A stretch of DNA of 64,000 nt from positions 1-64,000 of the forward strand of contig JAUVYV010000009.1 of assembly GCA_030602885.1 (NCBI GenBank). The letters run 5' to 3'. The notes below the pieces were generated by a model. The model ran no database searches. It saw nothing but the letters and a program-made list of their open reading frames with translations, and had not been told where the DNA came from. How positions within the stretch are numbered: the stretch's first letter is position 1; every line of letters starts with the position of its first letter. Both the position numbers and the translations under genes were made by a program. Shown here piece by piece: positions 1-9,149 of the stretch. This stretch comes from Phycisphaerales bacterium. GTDB lineage: Bacteria > Planctomycetota > Phycisphaerae > Sedimentisphaerales > Anaerobacaceae.

Positions 1-593
1 GCCGATTTGCGTAAGTGCTTATGCAAACAAGAGTAAAAAAAAAATTGGAATTTGGAATTTAAGGCGCAGAGCGTTGCGCATTTGCGCCAAACGGTCGTTT
101 CAACCGTTCGTACGAATTTCGCTTTTTCGGGGGCCAGCTCCTTCGACTTCGGCCCTTGGGGCCGACACAGAAAATGCTCCTGACCCCTTTTCCCCTCCAG
201 AAAATGCTCCTGACCCCTTTTCCCCTCTGACCCCTTTTCCCCTCCCAAAAATCGGTCAGTATGAGAAATAAAATTTGTTAGAATAGAGCTTATAGAAGGC
301 GTTTGATTTCACCCTGTTAGGGTTTTATAATGTATTATGTTTATGTTTTAAAGAGCGGTTTTGGGTATAATGTCGGGATATGAGAAAGTCGTTAGCACAT
401 CTGCCGGAATACGTCCAAAAACTACACGAGGTGACTGAAAAGATATGCGTAGCGAAAATCGAAAGTTTCATTTGAGCGAAGTCCCGCACTCAGGGTAGTG
501 CGAGGTAAAGAGAAGATTGAAAGTTTCATATGGTCCTTGCAAGCCATGCGGCGACGAATCAATCTCTCAATGCCTAAAAGGTAGGTTGGAATA
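1..593. other. Non-coding leader region with repeats
   Basis: I see no convincing gene here. It holds a 30-bp tandem repeat (listed separately) and two copies of the 11-mer gaaagtttcat near 459 and 520. A short open frame at 74-271 is made mostly of the tandem repeat and has no ribosome-binding site. Confidence 0.5.
168..244. repeat. Tandem 30-bp repeat, 2.6 copies
   Basis: Two identical 30-bp units (168-197 and 198-227) are followed by the last 17 bases of a third (228-244). The unit contains tgctcctgacccctttt. It resembles the short repeats scattered around REP-associated transposases in many GC-rich genomes, but no transposase lies nearby, so that link is inference. Confidence 0.8.
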
Positions 594-1169
594 ATGCAAT
601 ACTCGCATTGGCACTACTATAAAAGTATATTGGGCGATTTGGAAACTCTCTCCCGTTATATCGAGATATCTAAAGATAACTATTCGACCTATAGCATAGA
701 ACTCACTAGGCTTTTACTCTCCATCGGTTCCGAAATTGATGTTGTAGCAAAATTGCTTTGCAAGGCCGCAAATCCCGAAGCTCCCGCTACTAATATTATA
801 AATTACCGCAAAACTATTACATCCGAATTCCCACATCTTCCTAAGACGGAAGTTTTGATTGCTAAACATTCTATTTCTTTAACGCCGTGGAAGAGCTGGT
901 TTGAAGAAAAAACGCCAGAATGGTGGGCTTGTTACAATAATGTCAAGCATGAACGATCAAACTACTTTCGAGAAGCTAACTTAGAGAATGTACTACTTGC
1001 CTCAGCAGGATTATGTATCTTAGTTTCTTATTTGTATAAAGACTCTATATCCAGGCTGTCAGGCATTATTCCGTTGTTTATGTTTCTCGACCCAAAATAT
1101 AGATCAGGCTGTAAAGTGCTAACAAAAAGTGATTACATCCTACCTGATTTCCGAGGAGAAAAAATATAG
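594..1169 (+). CDS. HEPN-like helical protein, function unknown
   Basis: A 191-residue, mostly helical protein with no signal peptide or clear membrane anchor. A Trp-Trp, Tyr-Asn-Asn-Val-Lys-His run near residues 109-119 is followed by a helix rich in Ala and Leu. This resembles uncharacterised bacterial proteins of the HEPN/Abi-like helical type, but I could not assign a family firmly and the canonical RX4-6H ribonuclease motif is not clean. The gene is AT-rich compared with everything after 2.5 kb, sits between repeats and is followed by another orphan. This suggests acquired accessory DNA. The start is supported by a weak purine-rich stretch (aggttgga) 4-11 bases upstream. Confidence 0.6.
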   Translation: MQYSHWHYYKSILGDLETLSRYIEISKDNYSTYSIELTRLLLSIGSEIDVVAKLLCKAANPEAPATNIINYRKTITSEFPHLPKTEVLIAKHSISLTPWKSWFEEKTPEWWACYNNVKHERSNYFREANLENVLLASAGLCILVSYLYKDSISRLSGIIPLFMFLDPKYRSGCKVLTKSDYILPDFRGEKI

Positions 1170-1177
1170 CCGGGTAG

Positions 1178-1200
1178 AGTGTGCAACTTGTTTGCACACG
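1178..1200. repeat. Short inverted repeat
   Basis: gtgtgcaa and ttgcacac form an 8-bp stem around a 4-5 base loop directly after the HEPN-like gene. A similar pair (gtgtgcaagc...ttgcacac) lies near 29597, so this is a dispersed short palindrome. It has no T-run and is not a typical intrinsic terminator. Confidence 0.5.
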
Positions 1201-1303
1201 CGGAATCATTTAATAAAAGAGATTAGGCGAGTCCGCCATCCCGCCAAACGAGCGGCGGGTAAAAGGCAGGTAAAATTGTATAATTATTGGTAGGAGTATA
1301 TAA

Positions 1304-2005
1304 ATGAATGTTCGAACTCTTATAAGAGAGATGGAAGCAGATATTCAAGCTGCCGAAGATAAGGGCATAACAGAAATTCAATTGAAGAACTTCAAAGCAT
1401 ATCTTGAAGAAATCAAAGAGATCGTAAAAGAGCAGAAAGAAAAAGATGCTTTGCAAACTCAACGTGACTTAGCTTTCTATGCTGCTAAAAACACAACTAG
1501 AATTGAGTACTATAAAGCTAGAATAAAAAGAATCTCTGATGGATTCCATGCGGTTATAACTATTGGGCAAGGTGCGCTCAAAAGTGGTGCATTAATCAAT
1601 GGAGGTGCATGTGTTGCGATACTCGCTTTTATAGGAAATATCCTCACAAAAGACACTTCCATGATATCCGGCCTTTCCACAGCCCTGTTGATATTTGGAT
1701 GTGGAGTGTTTTTAGCGGCAGCAGCATCAGGAACTACTTATTTAGCCCAAGGAAATTATGAAAGGAAAAAAAGGAAGGAAGCATTTTTTTTTCAGTATTT
1801 GACTATTGCCTTTGTAAGCTTATCCTATCTCGCGTTTTTACTTGGCGGCCTACAATCGTGGCGGACAATATATAACTGGGAATCACAAAAGCCTGCTGCT
1901 ACTGCTGCGCAGCAACAGGGGAAAATTAAGGATTCCGATGAATTCCGGGAAACTAACAACGAGCTCTCTGAGCAAGAAGCCCTCGACGAACCGGTAGCGA
2001 GGTAA
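1304..2005 (+). CDS. Coiled-coil and transmembrane protein, function unknown
   Basis: A 233-residue protein with three parts. Residues 1-75 are strongly charged and helical, probably a coiled coil. Residues about 88-190 hold hydrophobic segments, including a Gly-rich ALKSGALINGGACVAILAF stretch and two further helices. The tail from about 195 is acidic and Ala/Gln-rich. Proteins of this layout occur sporadically as orphans in bacterial accessory regions, and I know no function for them. The start has a good ribosome-binding site (taggag, 7 bases before ATG). Base composition is AT-rich, like its upstream neighbour. It probably sits in the inner membrane with the charged N-terminus in the cytoplasm. 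Confidence 0.65.
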   Translation: MNVRTLIREMEADIQAAEDKGITEIQLKNFKAYLEEIKEIVKEQKEKDALQTQRDLAFYAAKNTTRIEYYKARIKRISDGFHAVITIGQGALKSGALINGGACVAILAFIGNILTKDTSMISGLSTALLIFGCGVFLAAAASGTTYLAQGNYERKKRKEAFFFQYLTIAFVSLSYLAFLLGGLQSWRTIYNWESQKPAATAAQQQGKIKDSDEFRETNNELSEQEALDEPVAR

Positions 2006-2567
2006 TTGATTATTGATTCCTTTGACTGCGTTCGCAATGACGGAGAGAATATCGAATTATGAAGTGGATTCCCGCTCCCCGCCTGCGCGGGGACAAGCTT
2101 CGCGGGAATGACAGGTGGGGATTCCTCACGTTTGCAACCCCCGAACGCCCCCGTCAAACGGAGCGCCGGGCCTTCGGCTTCGGGGTTCGAGGGCTAAACA
2201 TTTGAGGCCTTCGGCCTCATTTGGGTAAGTGTTCCTCACAACTGCAACCCGCCTGTGAAACCGGGGGTTATATACGTCGCCTGTAAACAGGCGAATTGGG
2301 GTAAGGGATCCTTGCCTGTGCAACCCCCTTACACCATCGGCGTTGCCTCAGGCGTGAGGGGGCGAAACAACAACCACGGCCTGGAAGGCCGTGATACGCA
2401 TGGGCTGGAAGCCCATGGCACGAAGGGGAAAAACGGGGATTTTGGGAAGTTGGTTGACGTGCGTTGCGTTAGGGAGTAAAAGTGCGGTGGAATTATAAGC
2501 GTTTGGTTAAGGATATGTCGGTAAGGTGCAGCGGCCGGAATGGGCCGTGTCTTTTGAGGAGAAAGAT
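2006..2567. repeat. Repeat-rich intergenic stretch
   Basis: No gene seen. It contains the dispersed attcccgc...gcgggaat inverted repeat (about 2069-2120), also present at 4613-4632. It also has paired short palindromes around 2378-2421 (ggcc-tggaa-ggcc and tgggc-tggaa-gccca) and a fragment of the cccccggt...accggggg family. A 74-residue open frame at 2255-2479 reads through these repeats and is rejected as a gene. Confidence 0.6.
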
Positions 2568-3242
2568 ATGGGCGTTTTTAATAAGCTATTTGCGCAATCG
2601 CCTTTTGTGTCGCTCCAAGAGCATTCGAAGAAGGTTCATGAGTGCGTAGAGCTGCTAAAGCCGTTAGCAAATGCTCTGTTAGCGGAAGATTACGACAAGC
2701 TGGAAGATTTGCACAATCTGATGAGCAAGACGGAGCACGAGGCGGACCAGATAAAGAATGAGCTTCGTGGCAAGATCCATCAGATGTATTTTCTTTCGGT
2801 AGGGCGGTCGGAGCTGAGCAGGTTCTTAGCGTATCAGGACGACGTGGCGGATGCGGCGGAGGATTTTGCGGTGCTGCTGCTGCTTCGCAAGACGAAGATA
2901 CCGGAAGAGCTTAAAGGCGATTTTATGTTGCTGGTGGAGCAGGTAATAAGCATGGGCGAGCATCTGATGAGTCTGACGGATAAGCTTTCAACTGTTGCTG
3001 AAGCGGCGTTTACCGGTGAGGAGGCCAGGGAGATGCTGGAAGCGATAGACAGAATCGGCGAAGAGGAATGGCAGACGGACCGGCTTGAAAGGAAATTCGC
3101 TCGCCGTTTCTACAGTATGGAAAAGAAGCTTGACCCGATTACAATTATGTTTCTGGACAAGTACTGTCAGGCACTGAGCGCAGTATCGAACGCGGCGGAG
3201 AAGGCGGCGAAATATCTGCGACTGATCATTCGAAAGAAATAG
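2568..3242 (+). CDS. DUF47 (PhoU-like) phosphate transport regulator
   Basis: A 224-residue helical protein of the DUF47/TIGR00153 family, which is structurally related to PhoU and normally encoded next to PiT permeases. It probably binds metal and controls the permease at the cytoplasmic face. The pattern matches: an N-terminal FNKLF..SPF segment, long amphipathic helices, acidic DDVADAAEDFA around residue 98 and a C-terminal LRLIIRKK. The start at 2568 is chosen because gaggag lies 7 bases upstream; an earlier in-frame start at 2526 lacks one. The PiT gene begins 25 bases after the stop, so the two form an operon. Confidence 0.9.
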   Translation: MGVFNKLFAQSPFVSLQEHSKKVHECVELLKPLANALLAEDYDKLEDLHNLMSKTEHEADQIKNELRGKIHQMYFLSVGRSELSRFLAYQDDVADAAEDFAVLLLLRKTKIPEELKGDFMLLVEQVISMGEHLMSLTDKLSTVAEAAFTGEEAREMLEAIDRIGEEEWQTDRLERKFARRFYSMEKKLDPITIMFLDKYCQALSAVSNAAEKAAKYLRLIIRKK

Positions 3243-3267
3243 GGCATCTCGGGGAAGCTTAGCCGGA

Positions 3268-4512
3268 ATGGAAGCACTGGTAATCGTAGCCATCGTAATC
3301 GCGGTCTATATGGCGTGGAACGTCGGTGCGAACGATGTGGCCAATTCGATGGCTGATGCGGTCGGTTCGAAGGCGCTGACGGTATTCTGGGCGGTGATAT
3401 TGGCGGGGATATGCGAGTTTGCGGGGGCGGTCCTCGTAGGCAGCCATGTCACCAATACGATACGCAAGGGGATAATCGAGTCGCAGGTATTCGAACACGA
3501 GCCAATTATTCTTGCTCGTGGGATGGTGTGCGCGATGCTGGCGGCGGCGGTGTGGCTGAATGCTGCGTCGTTTTTTGGGATGCCGGTGTCGACGACTCAC
3601 TCGATAGTAGGGGCGGTAGTGGGGTTCGGGATTTTAGAGGCGGGTCTTGCGTACATTCACTGGAGCAAGCTGGGGCTGATTGTAGCAAGCTGGTTTATAT
3701 CACCGGTGGTGGGGGGGGTATTGGCGTTTTTGATATTCAAGCTGATATCGCGTTATATTCTGTCGGTTGACAAGCCGGCGATGGCGGCGAGGAAGGGGAT
3801 ACCGATCTGTGCGTTCTTTACGTTTGCGATTTTGATATTAGCGACGATATACAAGGGTCTGAAGAACATTCATCTGGATATGAGCGGGTCTGCTGCGATT
3901 GGGATAAGTGCAGCAGGTGGGCTGGCTGCCGCAGCAGTATCGACATTGCTTATGCGGAGAAAGCGGACGTACAACGGGCTGCAGACGCTTGAAGAGCAGC
4001 TCGCAGGGGTGGAAAAGATATTTGCGGTGTTAGTAATAATAACGTCGTGTACGGTGGCGTTTGCGCACGGTGCGAATGACGTTGCGAATGCAATCGGTCC
4101 TTTGGCGGCGGTGGTTGAGATAGTCAAAACGAATGCGGTGCCGACGGAAGTAACGGTGGAGCTTTGGGTGCTGCTGATCGGAGGCGGGGGGATAGTGCTG
4201 GGGCTGGCGATGTTCGGGTATCGTGTGATGCGTTTAGTGGGAACGAAAGTGACGGAGATAACGCCTTCGCGTGGAGTAGCGGCGGATTTGGCTGCGATGG
4301 CAACGGTGCTTACGTGCTCGAAGATGGGCCTTCCGATATCGACTACGCATACGCTTGTCGGGGCTATTCTGGGTGTCGGGCTGGCGCGAGGGATTACGGC
4401 AATCAACCGGAAGGTGGTGGCGCAGATATTTACGTCGTGGTTTGCGACGATACCGATAGCAGCGGCGCTGACGATAGTTTTCTACCTGATTGGTAAATGG
4501 TTAGTGTGGTAG
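3268..4512 (+). CDS. pit: PiT-family inorganic phosphate permease
   Basis: A 414-residue multi-pass membrane protein that imports phosphate with a cation (PiT/SLC20 family). Both halves carry the family signature: GANDVANSMADAVGS near residue 16 and GANDVANAIGPLA near 268. Each half also has a PxSTTHS/T-type motif (VSTTHSIVG, ISTTHTLVG). The halves are joined by a less conserved cytoplasmic segment with Arg/Lys-rich patches (about 171-250). The length is typical. It follows the DUF47 gene closely, the usual regulator-transporter pairing, which suggests low-affinity phosphate uptake under DUF47 control. Confidence 0.95.
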   Translation: MEALVIVAIVIAVYMAWNVGANDVANSMADAVGSKALTVFWAVILAGICEFAGAVLVGSHVTNTIRKGIIESQVFEHEPIILARGMVCAMLAAAVWLNAASFFGMPVSTTHSIVGAVVGFGILEAGLAYIHWSKLGLIVASWFISPVVGGVLAFLIFKLISRYILSVDKPAMAARKGIPICAFFTFAILILATIYKGLKNIHLDMSGSAAIGISAAGGLAAAAVSTLLMRRKRTYNGLQTLEEQLAGVEKIFAVLVIITSCTVAFAHGANDVANAIGPLAAVVEIVKTNAVPTEVTVELWVLLIGGGGIVLGLAMFGYRVMRLVGTKVTEITPSRGVAADLAAMATVLTCSKMGLPISTTHTLVGAILGVGLARGITAINRKVVAQIFTSWFATIPIAAALTIVFYLIGKWLVW

Positions 4513-4624
4513 AAGCGAAATTGCCGATTTCCGATTGTCGATTTTTCACCACGAAGACACGAAGGCACGAAGATGAAAAATAGACACGAATTTGCACGAA
4601 TTTGTATTGATGGATTCCCGCTTG

Positions 4625-4693
4625 CGCGGGAATGACAAGGGAAGCGGGAATGACAAGGGAAGCGGGAAGAACAAGGGAAGCGGGAAGAACAAA
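4625..4693. repeat. Tandem 18-bp repeat, about 3.8 copies
   Basis: Units of the type agcgggaatgacaaggga start at 4625, 4643, 4661 and 4679. The last two change atgac to agaac. The array grows out of the right arm of the gcgggaat inverted repeat, so it looks like local slippage expansion of that element. Confidence 0.8.
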
Positions 4694-4715
4694 TGGAGGT
4701 GGAACGACAGGACAA

Positions 4716-4737
4716 CCCCCGGTAAAACCGGGGGCTA
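4716..4737. repeat. Dispersed GC hairpin (cccccggt...accggggg)
   Basis: An 8-bp stem closed by a 3-4 base loop. Related copies lie at 6518-6538 (cccccggc-ataaa-gccggggg) and, in part, near 2258. A looser relative with cccagg/cctggg arms follows at about 4752-4792. They occur only between genes and could act as transcription or mRNA-end elements. Confidence 0.6.
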
Positions 4738-4890
4738 AATATGACGGGTGAACCCCAGGTGAAACATCGCCAGAGGCGGGCAAGCCTGGGGCTAAATATG
4801 GGGGGCAAAACTGGTTTCGCGGGGGTGGTTTGAGAAAATGGATGCAAGAAAATGTTGCGGGTCGTGCGATATGAAAGTACAATTGCAAAT

Positions 4891-6426
4891 ATGAGAAAGC
4901 ATATCTCGATAATCAAGCTGTTTGTGCTGGTGGTTTGGTGCTCCTGTGCGATTGGGGCGAATGAGCCGAACGAGGTTTCTGTAGAGAAGCAGGGCGTACA
5001 GGCGGCGGTGATAGTATGCAAGGGGCTGATAGACGACGGTCTTTATAAGTCGATTCAGCGGAGGACGGCGCTTGCGGCGGCAGGGGGGGTGGACTACCTG
5101 ATATACCAGATCGAGACATACGGTGGGTTTGTCGAATCGGGCGATAACATTGCCAAATACTTCATATTCGAGGCGGCGGACGATGCTCATACGGTTGCGT
5201 ATGTGACGAGCGAGGCGATTTCGGCGGGCGCGATGATAGCGGTATCGTGCCAGGACATCATAATGCTTGAGAACACGACGATAGGTGATTGTGCACCAAT
5301 CGAATTAGGCGGGAAACTCGAAGGAGTAGAGCGAGAAAAAGTCGAGTCGTTTATTCGTGCAGCATTTAGTCGTGCGGCGGAGGCCAACAACTACCCGAAG
5401 CCACTGCTGAAAGCGATGGTGACAATGCAGACGGAGGTCTATCGGGTCACGAATCTTGAGACGGGAGAATACGAGTTTTACGAGGCGAATTATCTACCGA
5501 AGGACCCGAACAAGTACGACCTTGAGAACAAGCAGCTTATTGTAAAGAACGATGAGCTACTGACATTGACGGCGTCGGAGGCGGAGGAATATGGGATTGC
5601 GCGTGTTCAGGTAAAGGGCCTGGATGGTGTGCTTGAGTTTTTGGCGCAGCGTGACGATGTTGAGTTTGTGGGTCAGCCGATGCTGTTAGAGACGAGCTGG
5701 TCGGAGGAGATGGTACGGTGGCTCAATTCGCCGGCGGTGATGGCGATACTGCTGACGGTGGCGTTTCTGGGTGTTTATGTCGAGCTGAATACGCCGGGCA
5801 TAGGGCTTGCGGGTCTGATTGCGGCGATATGTTTTGTCGTAATCGTCGGGAGCAAGTACCTTGTTGACATGGCGAACTGGGTCGAGGTTGCGCTGTTTGT
5901 CACGGGGATTCTGCTGTTGCTTGTGGAGGTATTGCTGATTCCGGGATTCGGGCTTGCGGGCCTGACGGGGATTGTTTGCATCCTGACAGGGCTCTTCGGG
6001 ATGCTGGTCAAGAACCCGCCTGATACGATTCCATGGCCTGAGGGGCCTGAGAGCTGGTACTTTTTTGTTCACGGCATCTGGGCGGTGGCTCTCGGATTTA
6101 CCGGCTTTGTCGTCCTTGCTTGTATTGCGACAAAGTACCTACCTAAACTCTCATTTTTAAGCGGATTGGTGCTGGCGCCGGCGGCGGCGAAGGCAGGGAC
6201 GGAGGTGGAGGTGAGCATGACGGCACCACCGGAAGGCGAGGGTTTGAGCATTCGATGCGGCCAGGTCGGTGAGGTAACGAGCAAGCTGAGACCTGCGGGG
6301 AAGGCGCGGTTCGGCCATGCGGTGGTGGACGTGGTGGCGGAAGGGGGCTTCCTTGACAGTGGGACGGCGGTGGAGATAATAGAGATTCGCGGCAACAGAG
6401 TGGTCGTGAAGAAAGCAAATGATTAA
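4891..6426 (+). CDS. Long NfeD: membrane ClpP-class serine protease
   Basis: A 511-residue protein of the long NfeD type (COG1030). It has a signal peptide (about 1-22), a ClpP/SppA-like Ser-Lys protease domain (about 35-260), four or five membrane helices (about 280-430) and a C-terminal OB-fold NfeD domain (about 445-511). The nucleophile is most likely Ser111 in EAISAGAMIA, with the family GG oxyanion region at YGGF. Such proteases act with SPFH proteins in membrane quality control. A short NfeD and FloA follow on the same strand, matching the yqeZ-floA type operon of Bacillus. The start at 4891 puts the signal peptide at the N-terminus; neither it nor an upstream start at 4852 has a strong ribosome-binding site. 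Confidence 0.88.
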   Translation: MRKHISIIKLFVLVVWCSCAIGANEPNEVSVEKQGVQAAVIVCKGLIDDGLYKSIQRRTALAAAGGVDYLIYQIETYGGFVESGDNIAKYFIFEAADDAHTVAYVTSEAISAGAMIAVSCQDIIMLENTTIGDCAPIELGGKLEGVEREKVESFIRAAFSRAAEANNYPKPLLKAMVTMQTEVYRVTNLETGEYEFYEANYLPKDPNKYDLENKQLIVKNDELLTLTASEAEEYGIARVQVKGLDGVLEFLAQRDDVEFVGQPMLLETSWSEEMVRWLNSPAVMAILLTVAFLGVYVELNTPGIGLAGLIAAICFVVIVGSKYLVDMANWVEVALFVTGILLLLVEVLLIPGFGLAGLTGIVCILTGLFGMLVKNPPDTIPWPEGPESWYFFVHGIWAVALGFTGFVVLACIATKYLPKLSFLSGLVLAPAAAKAGTEVEVSMTAPPEGEGLSIRCGQVGEVTSKLRPAGKARFGHAVVDVVAEGGFLDSGTAVEIIEIRGNRVVVKKAND

Positions 6427-6517
6427 AATAAGGTATTCAAACTGACCGAGGGTCAGTTTGAAAACGCAAAAATCAAAGTGTAAAATGCAAAATTGTCGAA
6501 TCCGCGGCGGTGTAGAA

Positions 6518-6538
6518 CCCCCGGCATAAAGCCGGGGG
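6518..6538 (+). repeat. GC hairpin between the two NfeD genes
   Basis: cccccggc and gccggggg form an 8-bp stem around ataaa, followed only by ctttc. It belongs to the same dispersed family as 4716-4737. It could weaken read-through between the protease gene and the short NfeD/FloA pair, but lacks a proper T-run. Confidence 0.45.
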
Positions 6539-6667
6539 CTTTCGGCGGCGGATGGCTGATTTGAGCGTATTTTTTGTAACGCAGAACATATTAGCGAATA
6601 AAAGGTTACGTTAATTTTTGTCTGCAAAGCGGTCAGTTTGAGTAAGGTAAACTTTGAGGACTGTATT

Positions 6668-7156
6668 ATGGACTGGTGGCTTGTGTTTGCTGTTTTTCTT
6701 TATTTCGCTTGTGCCGGCCTGATCATAGCAGAGGTATTCGTTCCAAGCGGCGGTGTGATTACGCTTTGTGCGATTGGCTGTCTGGCAGGGGGGGTGGTGA
6801 TATTTTTCCGACATAGTGCGATGGTCGGCTGGATTGGCATTGTGATCGCGGCGGTGATGATTCCGGCGGTGATTGTAATTGCATACAAGCTTTTCCCGAA
6901 GACATCGTTCGGCAAGAGTGTGACGCTGACGCCGTCGGAGCGGGAACACGGGGACGCCGTGCCGGATACGTCGGAGCTTAAGGAGCTTCTCGGCGAGGCA
7001 GGGACGGTGATTACGCCCCTGCGGCCTGTGGGCATGTGCGATTTTGCGGGTCGGCGGATAGAGTGTGTGGCGGAGAGCGGGTTCGTGGAAAAGGACAAGA
7101 AGGTAAAAGTCATACGCGTTCAGAGTACGCAATTGACAGTACGTATAGTAGAATAA
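6668..7156 (+). CDS. Short NfeD-family membrane protein
   Basis: A 162-residue protein with an N-terminal helix (about 3-23) and two more hydrophobic segments up to about 75. A C-terminal soluble OB-fold of the NfeD type follows (about 90-162, with GEAGTVITPLRPVG and a FVEKDKKVKVI strand). It lacks the protease domain. NfeD proteins pair with flotillin-like SPFH proteins, and floA starts 21 bases downstream. The start at 6668 is preferred over 6638 because gagga lies 7 bases before it and the membrane helix then sits at the N-terminus. Confidence 0.85.
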   Translation: MDWWLVFAVFLYFACAGLIIAEVFVPSGGVITLCAIGCLAGGVVIFFRHSAMVGWIGIVIAAVMIPAVIVIAYKLFPKTSFGKSVTLTPSEREHGDAVPDTSELKELLGEAGTVITPLRPVGMCDFAGRRIECVAESGFVEKDKKVKVIRVQSTQLTVRIVE

Positions 7157-7177
7157 ACTTAGTGAAAGGGCGGAAAG

Positions 7178-8194
7178 ATGTATAACTCAATCAGTACAAT
7201 CCTCGGAGCGGCGGATCTGGGGAGAATCGTTGCAGTGGCGCTACTTTTGGTAATCATCCTTGTAGCACTGACATTCTTCCTGCTGATGGTGAAGTTCTTC
7301 AGACTATGGCTTCAGGCGAGATTATCACGTGCGGACGTTAAGTTCAGCGAGCTGATAGGGATGTGGCTGCGGCGAGTGGATACGAGAGTAATCGTATTGA
7401 GCAAGATAACGGCGATTCAGGCGGGTCTTACGGTGACGACGCGTGATCTGGAGAGCCATTTTCTGGCGGGGGGGCGTGTTCCGAACGTGGTGCGTGCCCT
7501 GATTGCCGCGAACCGGGCAAATATCGATTTAACGCTGAAGGTAGCAACGGCTATTGACCTGGCGGGGCGTGATATTCTGGATGCGGTGCAGACTTCGGTC
7601 AATCCGAAGGTTATTGATTGTCCCGACCCGGCGAAGGGCAGGCAGACGGTCGATGCGGTTGCGCAGGACGGTATTCAGCTGAAGGCAAAGGCGCGAGTGA
7701 CGGTGCGTGCGAACATCGAGCGGCTCATCGGCGGTGCGACGGAAGAGACTATCATTGCACGTGTGGGCGAAGGTATTGTGACAACAATCGGCAGTGCGAT
7801 AACATACAAGGGCGTATTAGAGAACCCTGATAAGATATCGAAGTCGGTGCTGGCGAAGGGGCTCGATGCGGGTACGGCGTTCGAGATACTGTCGATTGAC
7901 ATTGCTGATGTGGACGTCGGTGAGAACGTTGGCGCCCAGCTTCAGGCGGCGCAGGCGGAGGCGGACATGCGTCGTGCGAAGGCGGAGGCGGAGAAGCGAC
8001 GTGCGATGGCCGTCGCCCGGGAGCAGGAGATGAAGGCGCTGGTGGTGGAAAACGAGGCAAAAGTGCCGCTGGCGATAGCTGATGCGTTTGAGAAAGGCAA
8101 CATGGGGATTATGGACTTTTATCGGCTGCGTAACATCAGCGCGGATACGTCGATGCGCGAGTCGATTGCCAAGCCCGAGAAGAAAAAGGAATAA
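7178..8194 (+). CDS. floA: Flotillin-like protein FloA
   Basis: A 338-residue member of the bacterial flotillin-like FloA family (YqfA, UPF0365). It has an N-terminal hydrophobic hairpin (about 16-42), an SPFH domain (about 60-230), then an Ala/Glu-rich coiled coil ([20 protein letters not shown], about 256-285) and a conserved C-terminal segment. FloA scaffolds membrane microdomains and works with NfeD partners, which are encoded just upstream. The ribosome-binding site aaagggcgg precedes ATG. Length and domain order are normal for the family. Confidence 0.93.
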   Translation: MYNSISTILGAADLGRIVAVALLLVIILVALTFFLLMVKFFRLWLQARLSRADVKFSELIGMWLRRVDTRVIVLSKITAIQAGLTVTTRDLESHFLAGGRVPNVVRALIAANRANIDLTLKVATAIDLAGRDILDAVQTSVNPKVIDCPDPAKGRQTVDAVAQDGIQLKAKARVTVRANIERLIGGATEETIIARVGEGIVTTIGSAITYKGVLENPDKISKSVLAKGLDAGTAFEILSIDIADVDVGENVGAQLQAAQAEADMRRAKAEAEKRRAMAVAREQEMKALVVENEAKVPLAIADAFEKGNMGIMDFYRLRNISADTSMRESIAKPEKKKE

Positions 8195-8208
8195 AGTGAC
8201 GAGTGAAG

Positions 8209-8883
8209 ATGATTGATTGGGTTTTACAGACTGTTCTGGCGGCGAAAGACACCGATTCGAGAGAGTGGCTTGAATTTCTGCCGATTATAATCATTGCAGC
8301 TCTGTGGGCCCTCGGTGCAATCTTGAAGGTAATACGCAAGCAGCCGGGCCAGCAAGCACAGGCAACGAAAGACGAACGAGGCAGTGAGCAGAGGCTGGAC
8401 CTGAGCAAATTAGTGCGGCTTGCCCGCGAGCGGTATATGGCTGCGCAACGCCCAGCGGAGCAGGCGGAGCCAAAGGAGCCGGCAGGGGCGCCGGCGGTCA
8501 TACCTAAGGTGGCACCGACGGGGCGAGAGATGCCGCCGCCCGTTCCGGGGACGGGGCGAGCCAGAAAGGTCACTGAACGGTCGCCTTTGCTACGCCCCGC
8601 AGCTCGTCCCGTTACACAGTCGAAGCAGCCGGCACTTCGTGTCGAGATGCCGTCGGTCGAACCCGACCTTGAGGTGCTGCCCGAGTTTGCGATGCCTATG
8701 ACGAAAAAGCTCGCGCGGCCGGCGCCACAGCCCGCGGGCGAGGAATTAAAGGAGCCACGTCTAACTCAGATATTGTCTGAGTACTCCGCGCCGGAATCGC
8801 TTAAGCGAGCTATCCTTCACTACGAAATCCTCGGTAAGTGCGCGGCTATGCGCCAAGGGAATGGTACCGGGATGTGGTCGTAG
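8209..8883 (+). CDS. One-helix anchored, Pro-rich protein
   Basis: A 224-residue protein not assigned to a named family. It has one transmembrane helix (about 23-42, ending in a Lys/Arg stop), a charged segment, a long disordered Pro/Ala/Arg-rich region (about 80-185) and a short conserved-looking C-terminal motif (SLKRAILHYEILGKC). This layout is common for planctomycete proteins encoded after floA. The ATG at 8209 or the GTG at 8203 could be the start. It lies 14 bases after floA, so it is probably the last gene of that operon and may be a microdomain partner. Confidence 0.65.
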   Translation: MIDWVLQTVLAAKDTDSREWLEFLPIIIIAALWALGAILKVIRKQPGQQAQATKDERGSEQRLDLSKLVRLARERYMAAQRPAEQAEPKEPAGAPAVIPKVAPTGREMPPPVPGTGRARKVTERSPLLRPAARPVTQSKQPALRVEMPSVEPDLEVLPEFAMPMTKKLARPAPQPAGEELKEPRLTQILSEYSAPESLKRAILHYEILGKCAAMRQGNGTGMWS

Positions 8884-8888
8884 GTTTA

Positions 8889-9065
8889 GAGCCTATCCTA
8901 AAAACCCGCTCTATTACGGCCTGCTGCAAAGCCCGATGCCTGCGTTGTCGGGCCAAAATCGTCCTCGACGTAGCTTTAGCTACGCCTGTGGCAATTTTGC
9001 CCCTGCCGCCTTGGCCTCAGGCTTTTCGCTCGGCCTCATAACGAGCCGATTATCAGGATAGGCTC
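8889..9065. mobile_element. MITE-like imperfect palindrome, 177 bp
   Basis: The ends are inverted repeats: gagcctatcctaa at 8889-8901 and, on the other strand, gagcctatcctga from 9065 to 9053 (12 of 13 bases). The two halves can be aligned as reverse complements along most of their length and meet at a perfect cgtagc-ttta-gctacg hairpin near 8967-8982. It encodes no transposase. This is the form of a foldback MITE that an unseen transposase moves in trans. It starts 5 bases after the stop of the preceding gene. No target duplication could be assigned. Confidence 0.75.
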
Positions 9066-9149
9066 TTGGTGTAAAACAGTCCTCGGGATAGTTCCATATT
9101 GGCGCAGAATTGAGCCGAAGTCGAAGGGCTGAAAAAAACCCGGTATCGA

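Larger units (their letters stand above)
4513..4890. other. Intergenic repeats, no gene seen
   Basis: This stretch holds the attcccgc/gcgggaat inverted repeat, an 18-bp tandem array and two G/C-run hairpins, listed separately. No open frame here shows coding character. Confidence 0.6.

Noticed and set aside
74-271. 65-residue open frame at the window start
   Set aside because: Composed largely of the 30-bp tandem repeat, with no ribosome-binding site and no protein-like composition.
3411-3770. Open frames overlapping the PiT gene and similar shadows in other large genes
   Set aside because: Frame shadows of GC-rich genes; the overlapping frames carry the conserved family motifs.
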